64,000 bases of DNA from CAUJGQ01 sp042408665 (GCA_042408665.1 JBHOQW010000137.1:1-64000), one strand, 5' to 3'; positions 35,168-44,133 are shown, counted from the first letter of the stretch. Translations and numbers: made by a program. The notes: generated by a model not told the origin, from the letters alone.

Positions 35168-35638
35168 ATGAACGACTGCACCATTCCGTGTGACGCCCCG
35201 AGGCTGGTTCGCGCCCTGCACCGGCGTTTCTTCTTCGTGGAGCTGCGCGGGCGGCTGCCGACGCTCGGCGTAGCCTTGCTGCTGGTGTTTCTCTCCCCGT
35301 TCGTGCTGCTGTTGGCGCCACCGCTTACCGCGGTGGTGCTGTGCCTGTGGGGCCTGGCGGCCGTGCTCGTCGTGCTGGCACAGGCGTGGCTGGGCGCCGC
35401 CGGGCCGGCGCGGGCCGCGGTGGCGGCCGAGCTGCGTCGGTTGATCGAGGCCAACGCGGAGCGCCTGCATCCCCCGCGGCTGGCGGAGCTCCGCGCTCGC
35501 GCCGCGGTCCTGGACCCGGAGCGCCCCGTCGGTGCGCTGACCGTCACCCGCCTCCTGCAGGACCTGCGTGAGGCCACGGGCGAGGCCTGGCGCTGTCGCT
35601 GCCCCCACCCCAGCCGGGCCGGGGTGCTGGCGCCGTAA
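35168..35638 (+). CDS. Hypothetical membrane protein
   Basis: A 156-residue protein with no family I recognise. Residues of about 38-84 are strongly hydrophobic and look like two adjacent membrane helices (LGVALLLVFLSPFVLLL and LTAVVLCLWGLAAVLVVLA). An amphipathic Arg/Ala/Glu-rich helix follows, then a short tail with RCRCPHP. A weak G-rich site (GGGGGG) stands three bases before the ATG at 35168. Codon use and GC match the neighbours. The opposite strand is also open, so this is a moderate call. Confidence 0.5.
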   Translation: MNDCTIPCDAPRLVRALHRRFFFVELRGRLPTLGVALLLVFLSPFVLLLAPPLTAVVLCLWGLAAVLVVLAQAWLGAAGPARAAVAAELRRLIEANAERLHPPRLAELRARAAVLDPERPVGALTVTRLLQDLREATGEAWRCRCPHPSRAGVLAP

Positions 35639-35728
35639 GCATGCTCCTCCCCGGCGCGTAGGCGCCAATGGCCCTGGGCGCGGCGGGCCGCGCCGTCGGG
35701 GGGAGGCCGACAACGGCGGCGGAGCGGG

Positions 35729-37360
35729 CTACGGCAGCCGGCGGTCGAGACGGCGCACCACACCTGCCGTCCCGTCCACCTCGATCCAGTCACCGGTCCG
35801 GAGCTCGCGGCAGGCGATCTTGGTCGCCACCACGCAGGGGATACCGTACTCGCGCGCCACGATCGCCGTGTGCGAGAGGACGCCGCCGGCATCGGCCACC
35901 ACCGCCGCGGCGGTGGCGAACAGGGGCGTCCAGGCGGGCGAGGTCATCGGGCACACCAGGATCTCGCCCGGGGCGAGCGCGTCGGCCTCCTCCAGGGTGC
36001 GCGCCACCCGCGCCGGCCCGGCGGCCACCCCCGGGGCGCCGGGCACGCCCCGCAGCACCGTCTGCCCGGCGGCCGGCTCCGCACCGACCCCGAAAAACCC
36101 GGCAATCAGCGGGTCGGCCGCCAGCTCCGGCGAGAGCGGCGTGCCGATGGTGGCCGGCGGACGTCGACCCCACCAGCGGGCGCGCTCTGCCCGCCGTACC
36201 GCTACCGTCTCCCGCCACGCCTCGGGGCGAGCGGGCGATGAGGTCACGAGCGCATCCCGCAGCTCCGCGCGCGTCAGGTAGAACACGTCGTCGGGCCGGG
36301 AGATGCGGCCGCGCGCCGTCAGCCGCCGACCCATCGCCAGCACCGGCACGCGCAGGGCGGTGAGCCCCGTCTGGTCGATGAAGAAATTGTGGTCCTCGGA
36401 GAGCACGGGGTAGGCGCGGGCAGCCGCCAACGCCTCCGTGAACGCGGCACGGGTCGCCTCGTCCGGCAGGCGGGCGAGCACGGCCGCCGTGCGTTCCTCC
36501 CGCTCGGCGGCGGCGCGGCGCAGCTCTGCCTCCGGATCCGGGTGGTCGGCCGCTAGGTAGCGCCGCAACCGGGCCAGGAGCGGCCCCGGCGCCTCGCGCA
36601 GCGCCGGATCAGACAGCTCCCAGCCCTCGGTGCGCCAGCCGTAGGTGTCCAGGTAGGCGTGCAGGGCGGCGGGCACCGGCGCGCCTGCGGCCGGTCCCTG
36701 GGCGGGCGCATGGCGCAGGAAGCGGCGCACCTCCTCATCCTGAGCCAGCCGCCAGAGGGCGGTAGCCGCCTCCACCGTCTTATTGGGCAGGCCGCGCAGC
36801 AGGGCGTGCGCTTCCGCTGGGTCGGCGCCTGGAAAGAGGCGGGCGTACTGGTCTAGGAAGGCGTTCAGGGCCGCCATGGCCGGCACGAGCACCAGGTCGT
36901 GCAGCTCCCAATGGCGGGCGCGCAGGGCGTATAGCTCGTCCAGGGCGGCGGCCAGCGCGGCGTCGGTGAGCGCCTCCCAGTCCGTGAACCGCATCCGGTC
37001 CAGGCTGGCCTGCACCTCGGGCAGCACCTCGGCGGACCAGAAGCGCGCCACGTCTCGGATGCGCGGCGCCAGCAGCGCCCGGTGCTCGGCCAGGCGCTGG
37101 GCGCGGTCGGGCGGGATATCGAAGCCGAAGTAGACGAAGCCGTGGACGACCTTGATGTGGTAGGCGGGGAAGGGGCGGCGCAAGGCTTGGGCGGCGCGGG
37201 TGAAGCCCTCGGCCATGGCCGGCAACTCCAGCGTGGCCGAGAGCGGCGTCGTCGGGTGCGGCCAGTGTGACTCGTCCCAGAACCAGAAGCGCTCCCGCTC
37301 CCCCGGCGCCCAGGCGATGGGGAAGTCCTGCATCTCCGCGTGCGCGCGTTCGTCCGTCAC
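35729..37360 (-). CDS. PEP-utilising mobile (phosphohistidine) domain protein
   Basis: A 543-residue protein. The last 90 residues are a swivelling phosphohistidine domain, with GGVLSHTAIVAREYGIPCVV holding H497, the residue that carries phosphate in PEP synthase, PPDK and rifampin phosphotransferase. The first 400 residues resemble the substrate-binding middle part of rifampin phosphotransferase-like proteins (FPIAWAPGERERFWFWDESHWPHP). No ATP-grasp domain is present, so a partner would have to phosphorylate it, as in two-subunit phenylphosphate synthase. The GTG start at 37358-37360 overlaps the stop of the decayed gene upstream (GTGA). Confidence 0.75.
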   Translation of the reverse strand: MTDERAHAEMQDFPIAWAPGERERFWFWDESHWPHPTTPLSATLELPAMAEGFTRAAQALRRPFPAYHIKVVHGFVYFGFDIPPDRAQRLAEHRALLAPRIRDVARFWSAEVLPEVQASLDRMRFTDWEALTDAALAAALDELYALRARHWELHDLVLVPAMAALNAFLDQYARLFPGADPAEAHALLRGLPNKTVEAATALWRLAQDEEVRRFLRHAPAQGPAAGAPVPAALHAYLDTYGWRTEGWELSDPALREAPGPLLARLRRYLAADHPDPEAELRRAAAEREERTAAVLARLPDEATRAAFTEALAAARAYPVLSEDHNFFIDQTGLTALRVPVLAMGRRLTARGRISRPDDVFYLTRAELRDALVTSSPARPEAWRETVAVRRAERARWWGRRPPATIGTPLSPELAADPLIAGFFGVGAEPAAGQTVLRGVPGAPGVAAGPARVARTLEEADALAPGEILVCPMTSPAWTPLFATAAAVVADAGGVLSHTAIVAREYGIPCVVATKIACRELRTGDWIEVDGTAGVVRRLDRRLP

Positions 37361-37757
37361 CGTGTGTGCACCACCAGCTTGTCGGCGCCGGACTCGGCGC
37401 CTCCTATCTCGGCCAGTCGGCCCAGGAGCTAGCGCACGTTGCCGTTCCGGCTGGGCAGGGGCAGCGCGGCACACGCTCCGCTCCAGGGCGAAGCGGACCA
37501 GAGCGTCCCGAAATCGCTCAGCCAGGCGGCGTCCGTATCGGCCACGTAGACGGCGTCGGCCTGGGGCCGCTCGCCGGACAAACACCCCTCCCGCCAGGCG
37601 TCGGTGTCCGGATCGTACACGGCCACCTGGCCGACGTTCCACTCGCTTACCCAGATGCGCCCCCGCGAGCCGGCCTACACCCGTCCGGTGCCATGTCGAG
37701 ACGTGGGGGCGGGGTAACGGCGGCGCCCATGTCCGTGTCGATGCGGGCGATAGAACA
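37357..37757 (-). pseudogene. Decayed streptogramin-lyase-like (Vgb/SMP-30-type) propeller gene
   Basis: Read on the minus strand, short stretches in shifting frames match Vgb-like lyases in order: SIARIDTDMGA, GRIWVSEWNVGQVAVYDPDTD, RPQADAVYVADTDAAWLSDFG, then DALVRF in another frame, LPLPSRNGNVR, an in-frame TAG, and GAESGADKLVVVHT. At least two frameshifts and one nonsense codon interrupt it and the 5' part is missing, cut off by a CCCTCACCC-type repeat near 37760. The final TGA overlaps the start of the phosphohistidine protein, so its translation may once have been coupled. Confidence 0.7.
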
Positions 37758-38008
37758 ACCCTCACCCCCGCCCCCGGCGGAGCAGGGCCCGGCCTCCGGC
37801 CTTGCCCAGGCCCGCTGAGGAAATCGGTACCACGGACCCAACGGACCGGGGCAGAGGGGTGGCCACAGGCCGGGGCGAGGGCCGGGCGGTGGTGATGCCG
37901 CCGGGGCCGGGGCCGCGTGTTGCATCGTCCGCCTCATGGTGCTGCTCCGTAGCTCCCCGTGTGGGGCTTCAGGTGGGCGGCCGGGCCATCGAAGTTTACG
38001 GTGAGCAG

Positions 38009-38851
38009 ATGGCAAGAGAGACGACGATGCAGCGATGGCTCAACCTGGGCCTAGCGGCAGGCGTGCTGCTCAATCTGACGGTGAATGTGCTGGCCCTGCG
38101 CCGGGCGCACGTCCCGGACACCCGCCTGCGCCCGAACGTGCCCACCAGCTTCAACCCGACCGTGGACGCGCCCCGCGTCGGCGCCGGCACCTACATCGAC
38201 CCTCTGGCCTCGGTGATCGGCGACGTGCGCATCGGTCGCCGGGCGCTGGTGGCGCCGTTCGCCTCCATCCGTGGCGACGAGGGCCAGCCCATCCGCATCG
38301 GCAGCCGCACCAACATCCAGGACGGGGTGGTGATCCACGCCCTGGTGACCGAGGACGGGGGCAAGGTGAACGAGCACAACCTGGTGGAGCACAACGGCCG
38401 CTCCTACGCCGTCTACATCGGCGACGAGGTCTCGCTGGCGCCCCAGGCGCAGGTGTACGGCCCGGCCCTGATCGGCGACCGGGCCTTCGTGGGCATGCAG
38501 GCGCTGGTGTTCCGGGCCGAGATCGGCGAGGGGGCGGTGGTTGAGCCCGGGGCGAAAGTGATCGGGGTCAAGGTGGCGTCCGGCCGCTACGTGCCGGCAG
38601 GAAGCGTGATCACCGCCCAGGCCCAGGCCGATGCCCTGCCGACGATCACCCCGGACTATCCCTATCAGGCGGTCAACGACGTGGTGGTGCACGTCAACAC
38701 ACAACTGGCCGACGGTTACCTGGGCAACGGGCGCACGGACCCCGCCCGCCCGCCGGCCGCCCGGGCGGAGGCCACGCCCATGCCTACTCGTCGCCCGAGT
38801 GTGACGGCCACGCCGGCGCCGCCGCTGTTTGCCACACCCCCGCCCCGCTGA
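38009..38851 (+). CDS. Gamma-carbonic-anhydrase-like protein lacking two zinc histidines
   Basis: A 280-residue left-handed beta-helix protein closely following archaeal Cam: SIRGDEGQPIRIG, NIQDGVVIHAL, YAVYIGDEVSLAPQAQVYGP, GMQALVFRAEIG and the C-terminal helix NDVVVHVNTQLADGYLG. Cam binds zinc through H81, H117 and H122. H110 matches H81, but the other two are P145 and Y150; E84 of Cam is V113. R59, D61 and Q75 equivalents remain. A membrane anchor or signal (11-30) puts it outside the membrane, and a Pro/Arg-rich tail of about 50 residues ends it. It is probably not a standard carbonic anhydrase. Confidence 0.85.
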   Translation: MARETTMQRWLNLGLAAGVLLNLTVNVLALRRAHVPDTRLRPNVPTSFNPTVDAPRVGAGTYIDPLASVIGDVRIGRRALVAPFASIRGDEGQPIRIGSRTNIQDGVVIHALVTEDGGKVNEHNLVEHNGRSYAVYIGDEVSLAPQAQVYGPALIGDRAFVGMQALVFRAEIGEGAVVEPGAKVIGVKVASGRYVPAGSVITAQAQADALPTITPDYPYQAVNDVVVHVNTQLADGYLGNGRTDPARPPAARAEATPMPTRRPSVTATPAPPLFATPPPR

Positions 38852-38939
38852 TTCCGGCGGTGCCAGGGCTGTCAGCGGATGAGGGTGGGACGGTACCGAC
38901 CGCGTGGGCGGCCGACCCGACCGGCACCAGGACAGGAGG

Positions 38940-39782
38940 ATGGATACCGTTCACTCCCTTCAGACGCGCATCTCCCTGGGCATCGCCCTGGCCGGCGTGC
39001 TGGTGGCCGTGGGCGCACTGGCCCTGGCTCTGCGTGCGGCCGGCGAGCGCGATCCTGCCCGCCGGCTGCGGGACGACGACCTGGCAGTGGCCGAAAGCGT
39101 GGCGGAGGCGCGCGTCCTCGCCCTGCGCCTGCAACTCGGCGTTGCCGCCGCCACGGCCTGGCCCGGCGACCCCGCCCTGGCGGACCGCTTCCGCAGTGAC
39201 GCCGCCCGTCTGGCCGACGAGCTGCAGCGGGTGCGTCTGCACGCCCACGATCGCGCCGTAACGGACGTGGCCGACGACATGGAGAACGCTGTGCTGCGCT
39301 ACCGGGCGGGGGCGGAAGGGGTGTTCGCGGCGGCCGCATCCGGGCGCGGTGAGGAGGCACGGACGCGGGCCGCGGCGCTGGAGCGGGCGGAATCCGTTGG
39401 GTTGCGTGAGTTCGCCGAGGAGCTGGCCACGCTGACCGCCATGCGGGCGCGGGCACGGGTGGAGCGCATCCAGCCCGGCGGCCGCCTGTGGGCATTGCTG
39501 GCGCTGGCGGCCGGGGCGCTGGTGCTGGCCGTGGAGGCGGCGCTGACCGCGCTCGCCGCTCCGGCAGCGGCAGCGCCGGCGGCATGGGGATTTGTTCGGC
39601 GGAGCCCGACCGGAATCAAGCCGGCCCATAAGCCATCGACCGCGGTGGACGCTACATCGATCCAACCCGACGGCGCCCACCGTTGGTCCGCGTTCCCGGG
39701 AGAGGCTGCCGGACCGGATCCTGGCACTGGGAAGGCGGTCGCCAAGGAGGGCGCCACGTCGCACCCGACGGACGCCGCCTGA
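38940..39782 (+). CDS. Hypothetical protein with two membrane helices and a helical sensor-like domain
   Basis: A 280-residue protein. Hydrophobic helices at 11-32 and 183-206 flank about 145 residues of Ala/Arg/Glu-rich helix, the layout of a four-helix-bundle sensor domain of chemoreceptors or histidine kinases. No signalling domain follows; the last 70 residues are Pro/Ala/Gly-rich and look disordered. AGGAGG directly abuts the ATG, so the start is uncertain. It follows the carbonic-anhydrase-like gene by 88 bases. It may be a truncated receptor or a small membrane protein. Confidence 0.5.
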   Translation: MDTVHSLQTRISLGIALAGVLVAVGALALALRAAGERDPARRLRDDDLAVAESVAEARVLALRLQLGVAAATAWPGDPALADRFRSDAARLADELQRVRLHAHDRAVTDVADDMENAVLRYRAGAEGVFAAAASGRGEEARTRAAALERAESVGLREFAEELATLTAMRARARVERIQPGGRLWALLALAAGALVLAVEAALTALAAPAAAAPAAWGFVRRSPTGIKPAHKPSTAVDATSIQPDGAHRWSAFPGEAAGPDPGTGKAVAKEGATSHPTDAA

Positions 39783-39964
39783 CCACCGCCTGAAGGTTCA
39801 CACTTGACCTGCCTCACAATGTGAATGAGCATCTGATCCTATTCGAAGGCGGACGCAGCGGCGCCAGAGCACCCAGCGATGGAAGGCGGTGGGGAGACGC
39901 CGCGCGGGCGCACCGCGCGGTGGCAGCTGCCCGGGCAGGAGCCGCTCCCCCTGCGGGATCTGCT

Positions 39965-39996
39965 CCAGCGCGCGCAGCACCGCCTGCGCGCGCTGG
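39965..39996 (-). terminator. Perfect 13-base hairpin after the M20/racemase operon
   Basis: CCAGCGCGCGCAG (39965-39977) and CTGCGCGCGCTGG (39984-39996) are perfect complements around a 6-base loop, 12 bases past the M20 stop codon. No T-run follows. The rest of the gap 39783-40007 shows nothing I can name. Confidence 0.45.
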
Positions 39997-40007
39997 CCGG
40001 GGCCGCC

Positions 40008-41165
40008 TCACAGCTCGGCCAGTAGCCCGGCCGCCAGCGCCGCGCGGCGGGGCAGGCTCTCCACGATTACGTGCTCGTGCGCGGCGTGCGCTCCCTCCCC
40101 TTCCGGCCCCAGGCCGTCTAGGGTGCCGATGCCCAGCGCGGCGGTGAAATTGCCGTCACTGGCGCCGCCGGTGGCACCCTCGCGCAGGTCCATGCCCATC
40201 GCAGCGGCGATAGTGCGTGCGCGCTCGAACAGGGCCACCGTGGCGGGGATGCGCTCCATCGGTGGGCGGTTGAGACCGCCCGCCACGCGGATACCCGCCC
40301 CGGCCAGCACCGGTGTGAGGCCGCGCAACGCCCGGTCCACCCGCTCCGCCTCATCGGCGCGGGCCACGCGCACGTCCACCTCCATCTCGGCGCGGGCCGC
40401 CACCACGTTGGCGCGCGTGCCCGCCCGCACCACACCCACGTTCACCGTGGTGCCGCGCTCGGGGGCGTTGAGCGCGTGGATGGCCAGCACCTGATGCGCC
40501 GCCTCCTGCGCCGCGCTGATGCCCTTCTCCGGCTCCACCCCGGCGTGCGCCGCGCGGCCTTCGATGGTCACGGTGTAGCGACCCACCCCCTTACGCGCCG
40601 TCTTGAGCGTGCCGCCCGGCAGCGGGGACTCGAACACCAACACGCACGCGCTCTGCCGGGCCAGCGCCTCGATCAAGGGGCGGGAGGTGTGGCTGCCCGT
40701 CTCCTCGTCGGACGTGAACAGCACCCATAGCGGGCGCCGGGGCCCCGGCACGTCGGGGCGGGGCCGGGCGGCTAGCGCCCGCAGGGCATACAGCAGGCAG
40801 ACGATGCCGCCCTTCATATCGAACACGCCGGGGCCGCGGGCGAGACCGTCCTCCACCCGGAAGGGGTTCTCGGCCAGGCTGCCCAGGGGCCACACCGTGT
40901 CGTAGTGGCAGAGGGCCAGCACCGGCGCCTCGTCAACCTCGCCCGGCACCCGCAGCAGCAGGTGGTCACCCGCCGCCGTCTGGGGGAAGCGCTCTATCGG
41001 TCCGAAGGGCGCGAACAGCTCCACCAGGCGGTCCGCCATGCGGCCTAACCCCTCCGGGCTGTCCGTGGGCGATTCGATGGACACCAGCTCGCCAAGCGTG
41101 GCCACCATCGCGTCGAGCTGCCCCGCGAGCTGTGCCCGCACCGTCGCTGCCACCGACACGGCCAT
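40008..41165 (-). CDS. M20 family metallopeptidase/deacylase (glutamate carboxypeptidase-like)
   Basis: A 385-residue M20A-type enzyme with all catalytic residues: H87 and D89 in CHYDTV, bridging D116 in GVFDMKGG, E154-E155 in SDEETG and a late HEHV histidine. The lid domain has GRAAHAGVEPEKGISA. It resembles carboxypeptidase G2 and succinyl-amino acid desuccinylases. It lies 41 bases downstream of an N-succinylamino-acid-racemase-like gene on the same strand, which suggests hydrolysis of N-acylated amino acids released by that racemase. The ATG at 41163-41165 follows AGGGGG. Confidence 0.88.
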   Translation of the reverse strand: MAVSVAATVRAQLAGQLDAMVATLGELVSIESPTDSPEGLGRMADRLVELFAPFGPIERFPQTAAGDHLLLRVPGEVDEAPVLALCHYDTVWPLGSLAENPFRVEDGLARGPGVFDMKGGIVCLLYALRALAARPRPDVPGPRRPLWVLFTSDEETGSHTSRPLIEALARQSACVLVFESPLPGGTLKTARKGVGRYTVTIEGRAAHAGVEPEKGISAAQEAAHQVLAIHALNAPERGTTVNVGVVRAGTRANVVAARAEMEVDVRVARADEAERVDRALRGLTPVLAGAGIRVAGGLNRPPMERIPATVALFERARTIAAAMGMDLREGATGGASDGNFTAALGIGTLDGLGPEGEGAHAAHEHVIVESLPRRAALAAGLLAEL

Positions 41166-41206
41166 GATCGCGTGCCCCCTTCGGCCCATCGTTCGCCGCT
41201 GACCGC

Positions 41207-42349
41207 CTACCGCTTGACCGCCGCCGCCAAGGCAATGGTCTCGGTACGCACCAGGGCGGCGCGCAGGCGCTCCTCCACCACCTCGTGCCCGAGGCCGGGC
41301 CGGTCCAGCGGTACCGGCATAATCCCGCGCTCGGCCACAATGGGTGGCTCGACGATATCCTCGCGGTAACGCTCGTGGTAGCTGGAGATATCGCCGGGCA
41401 GGGTGAAGCCGGGCAGGCTGTTGATGGCCACGTTGGCGGCCCGGCCGACGCCGAACTCGTGCATGCCGCCGCACCACACCGGCACACCGCGGGCGCGGCA
41501 CAGGTCATGCACCCGCTTGGCCTCCGCCAGCCCGCCCAGGCGCGAGACTTTGATGTTGATCACGCGCGCGGCGTCGAGGTCCAGCGCCTTGCGGCAGTCG
41601 TCAACGGAGTGGATGCTTTCGTCCAGGCAGATGGGCGTGCGCAGCTCCTTCTGCAGGGTGGCGTGGTCGATGATGTCGTCGTCACCCAGGGGCTGCTCGA
41701 TCATCATGAGGTTGAACCGGTCTAACTCCTTGAGCACGGGGATATCCGCGAGGGTATAGGCGGAGTTGGCGTCCACCATCACCGGCAGGTCCGGGTACGT
41801 GGCGCGCACGGCGGCCACGTAGGCCACGTCGTGCCCCGGCCCGATCTTGATCTTGATGCGTTTGTAGCCCTCTGCCACGGCACGGCCTACCTGCTCCACG
41901 AGCCGGGCGGGTGTCGGCTCGATGCCGAGCGAGACGCCGCTCTCGAAGAACGGCCGCGCCTCGTCGCCGCCCAAGGCGCGGGCCACGGAGATGCCGTGCG
42001 CGCGGGCGTACAGGTCCCAGCAGGCCATCTCGATGCCGGCCTTGGCGAAGTTGTTGCCGCGCACCTTGGCCCAGAAGCCCCCCACCTGCACGGGGTGCTG
42101 CCACCGCTGGCCTAGGAGGGCCGGCGCGAGGAAGTCGCGCAGCATGTGCCAGCAGGTCTCCACCGTCTCCGGGCAGTAATACGGGTCGGAGGGGCTGGCG
42201 CTCTCCCCCCAGCCCTCGGCGCCGTCCGCCGTGCGCAGGCGCACGATGATGTGCTCCAGGTGGTCCTTGGTGTGGCTGGAGGTGGTGAAAGGCCGCACCA
42301 GCGGCAACCGCACGAGGTACAGGTCCACGCGCGCGACGGCGAAGCTCAT
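41207..42349 (-). CDS. o-Succinylbenzoate synthase/N-succinylamino acid racemase (enolase superfamily)
   Basis: A 380-residue enolase-superfamily enzyme of the MLE subgroup. Acid-base lysines K166 and K168 (KIKIG) and K267 (NIKVS), and metal ligands D193, E218 and D243 match Amycolatopsis NSAR/OSBS within a few residues. MPVWCGGMHEFGVGRAANVA-like sequence and FTLPGDISS are also typical. Members make o-succinylbenzoate for menaquinone or racemise N-succinyl amino acids, and many do both. No other men gene is near; the adjacent M20 gene favours the amino acid role. GGGAGG precedes the ATG at 42347-42349. Confidence 0.88.
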   Translation of the reverse strand: MSFAVARVDLYLVRLPLVRPFTTSSHTKDHLEHIIVRLRTADGAEGWGESASPSDPYYCPETVETCWHMLRDFLAPALLGQRWQHPVQVGGFWAKVRGNNFAKAGIEMACWDLYARAHGISVARALGGDEARPFFESGVSLGIEPTPARLVEQVGRAVAEGYKRIKIKIGPGHDVAYVAAVRATYPDLPVMVDANSAYTLADIPVLKELDRFNLMMIEQPLGDDDIIDHATLQKELRTPICLDESIHSVDDCRKALDLDAARVINIKVSRLGGLAEAKRVHDLCRARGVPVWCGGMHEFGVGRAANVAINSLPGFTLPGDISSYHERYREDIVEPPIVAERGIMPVPLDRPGLGHEVVEERLRAALVRTETIALAAAVKR

Positions 42350-42499
42350 GGCGGCATCCTCCCGCTCGGCTGAAGGGCGGTTGCCTTCATGGTACTCCGG
42401 GCAGGGCAGCGCATGGGAGGCGGTCTCCACCGCCGGCCGTCACCTCGGGCCACCCCGCCGGGGCCAGGGTGAGGGCCCGATCGACCCCTCCTCTCGGCC

Positions 42500-43999
42500 T
42501 TACCCCGCGTCGGGCCGCACGCTGTCCTCGCCAGCGGGTTGCCAGCGCAGCACGGGCCGGCGGGCGGCGGTGGCTTCGTCCAGGCGGGTGAGTGGTGCCG
42601 TGTACGGGGCACCCTTCACCAGCTCCGGCTGCTCCTCCACCTCGCGGGCGATGGCCAGCAGGGCGTCGCAGAAGGCGTCCAGCGACGCACGGCTCTCCGA
42701 CTCGGTGGGCTCGATCATCAGCGCCTCGTCCACGATCAGGGGGAAATAGATCGTAGGCGGGTGGAAGCCGTAATCGATCAGGCGCTTGGCGATGTCGAGC
42801 GTGCGCACGCCTTTGGCGCGCTGGCGGCTGCCCGAGAACACCACCTCGTGCATCACCCGCCGGTCGTACGGCAGGTGATAGGCGCCGCGCAGCCGCGCTT
42901 GCACGTAGTTGGCGTTGAGCACCGCCGTGCCGCTCATCTCGCGCAGGCCGTCCAGACCCAGCGTGCGCAGGTAGGCGTACGCCCGCAGCAGCACGCCGAA
43001 GTTGCCCGCGTGCAGGCCCACCCGGCCAATGCTGCGCGGTGGGGTGACCGGCCGGTACTGGCCGTCGTTTGCCGAGCGTTCGATATGGGGCGCCGGCAGG
43101 TAGGGCAGCAGGTGGGCTTTGACGGCCACCGGGCCGGCGCCGGGTCCGCCGCCGCCATGTGGGGTGGCGAAGGTCTTGTGCGTGTTGATGTGCCAGGCGT
43201 CGAAGCCGAGGTCGCCCGGGCGCACCCGACCGGCGATGGCGTTCAGGTTGGCGCCGTCGCCGTACAGTTGGGCGCCGGCGGCGTGCACCAGCGCACTGAT
43301 GCGCTCGATCTGCTGCTCCCACAGGCCGAGCGTGTTGGGGAGGGTGAGCATCAGCGCCGCCGTGCGCGCGTCCAGCGCCGCCTCCAGGGCGGCGAGGTCC
43401 ATGTTGCCGTCTGGGGCGGTGGGGATGCTCACCACCTCAAACCCGCACATGGCGGCCGTGGCCGGGTTGGTGCCGTGGGCGGAGTCGGGCACCAGCACGC
43501 GGGTGCGGTCGACGCCGCCGCGGTCGCGCAGGTAGGCGCGGATCATGAGCATGCCGGTGAGTTCGCCCTGGGCCCCGGCCATCGGTGCCACGGTGGCGCC
43601 GTCCATGCCGGTGACGGCGGCCAGCAGCGCCTGCAGCTCGTACAGCAAGCGGTAGGTGCCTTGCGCCGTTTCCGGCGGCTGGGCCGGGTGGACGCCGGTA
43701 AAACCCGGCAGCCGCGCCAGGTCCTCGTGCACCTTGGGGTTGTATTTCATGGTGCAGGAGCCGAGCGGATAGAAGCCGACATCGATGGAGTAGTTCAGGC
43801 GCGAGAGGGCGGTGAAATAACGCACCAGGCTGAGCTGGTCCAGCTCCGGCAGGCGCAGGCCATCGCGCAGCAGGGCGGTGTCGGGCAGCACGGCCTGCGG
43901 CACGTCCAGCGCCGGCAGCGACACGCCCTGCCGTCCCGGCAGCGAGCGGTCAAAGCTGAGGCGGTCACCGATTGTCTCGCGGCGTGGCTCCTCCGGCAT
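42500..43999 (-). CDS. gcvPB: Glycine dehydrogenase (decarboxylating) subunit 2
   Basis: A 499-residue PLP protein, the C-terminal subunit of the split P protein of the glycine cleavage system. It has the family run YPLGSCTMKYNP, DSAHGTNPATAAMCGF and the PLP lysine K275 in NTHKTFATPHGGGGPG. The enzyme decarboxylates glycine and loads the aminomethyl group on GcvH. Subunit 1, GcvT and GcvH are not in this window, so the operon is dispersed here. The ATG at 43997-43999 lies after GGAGCCGCACC; the ribosome site is moderate. Confidence 0.94.
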   Translation of the reverse strand: MPEEPRRETIGDRLSFDRSLPGRQGVSLPALDVPQAVLPDTALLRDGLRLPELDQLSLVRYFTALSRLNYSIDVGFYPLGSCTMKYNPKVHEDLARLPGFTGVHPAQPPETAQGTYRLLYELQALLAAVTGMDGATVAPMAGAQGELTGMLMIRAYLRDRGGVDRTRVLVPDSAHGTNPATAAMCGFEVVSIPTAPDGNMDLAALEAALDARTAALMLTLPNTLGLWEQQIERISALVHAAGAQLYGDGANLNAIAGRVRPGDLGFDAWHINTHKTFATPHGGGGPGAGPVAVKAHLLPYLPAPHIERSANDGQYRPVTPPRSIGRVGLHAGNFGVLLRAYAYLRTLGLDGLREMSGTAVLNANYVQARLRGAYHLPYDRRVMHEVVFSGSRQRAKGVRTLDIAKRLIDYGFHPPTIYFPLIVDEALMIEPTESESRASLDAFCDALLAIAREVEEQPELVKGAPYTAPLTRLDEATAARRPVLRWQPAGEDSVRPDAG

Positions 44000-44127
44000 C
44001 GGTGCGGCTCCTTGGGGCGACGGCGTGCTCTCATCATCGCGATGGGCGAGGATTGAGGAAAGGGGGCGGTGAGCAACGTGCGGCCGCGCGGGCATCCGCC
44101 CGTGGGTGAGGGCCGGCCCCGGCGTGC

Positions 44128-44133
44128 TACAAT
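44128..44133 (+). promoter_or_regulatory. Extended -10 element for the sortase gene
   Basis: TG-C-TACAAT (44125-44133) is an extended -10 element 38 bases before the sortase start. Confidence 0.4.

Noticed and set aside
39798..40011. Short minus-strand frames after the M20 gene (about 60 codons)
   Set aside because: No recognisable motif, no ribosome site, and the segment contains a perfect hairpin that looks like a terminator.
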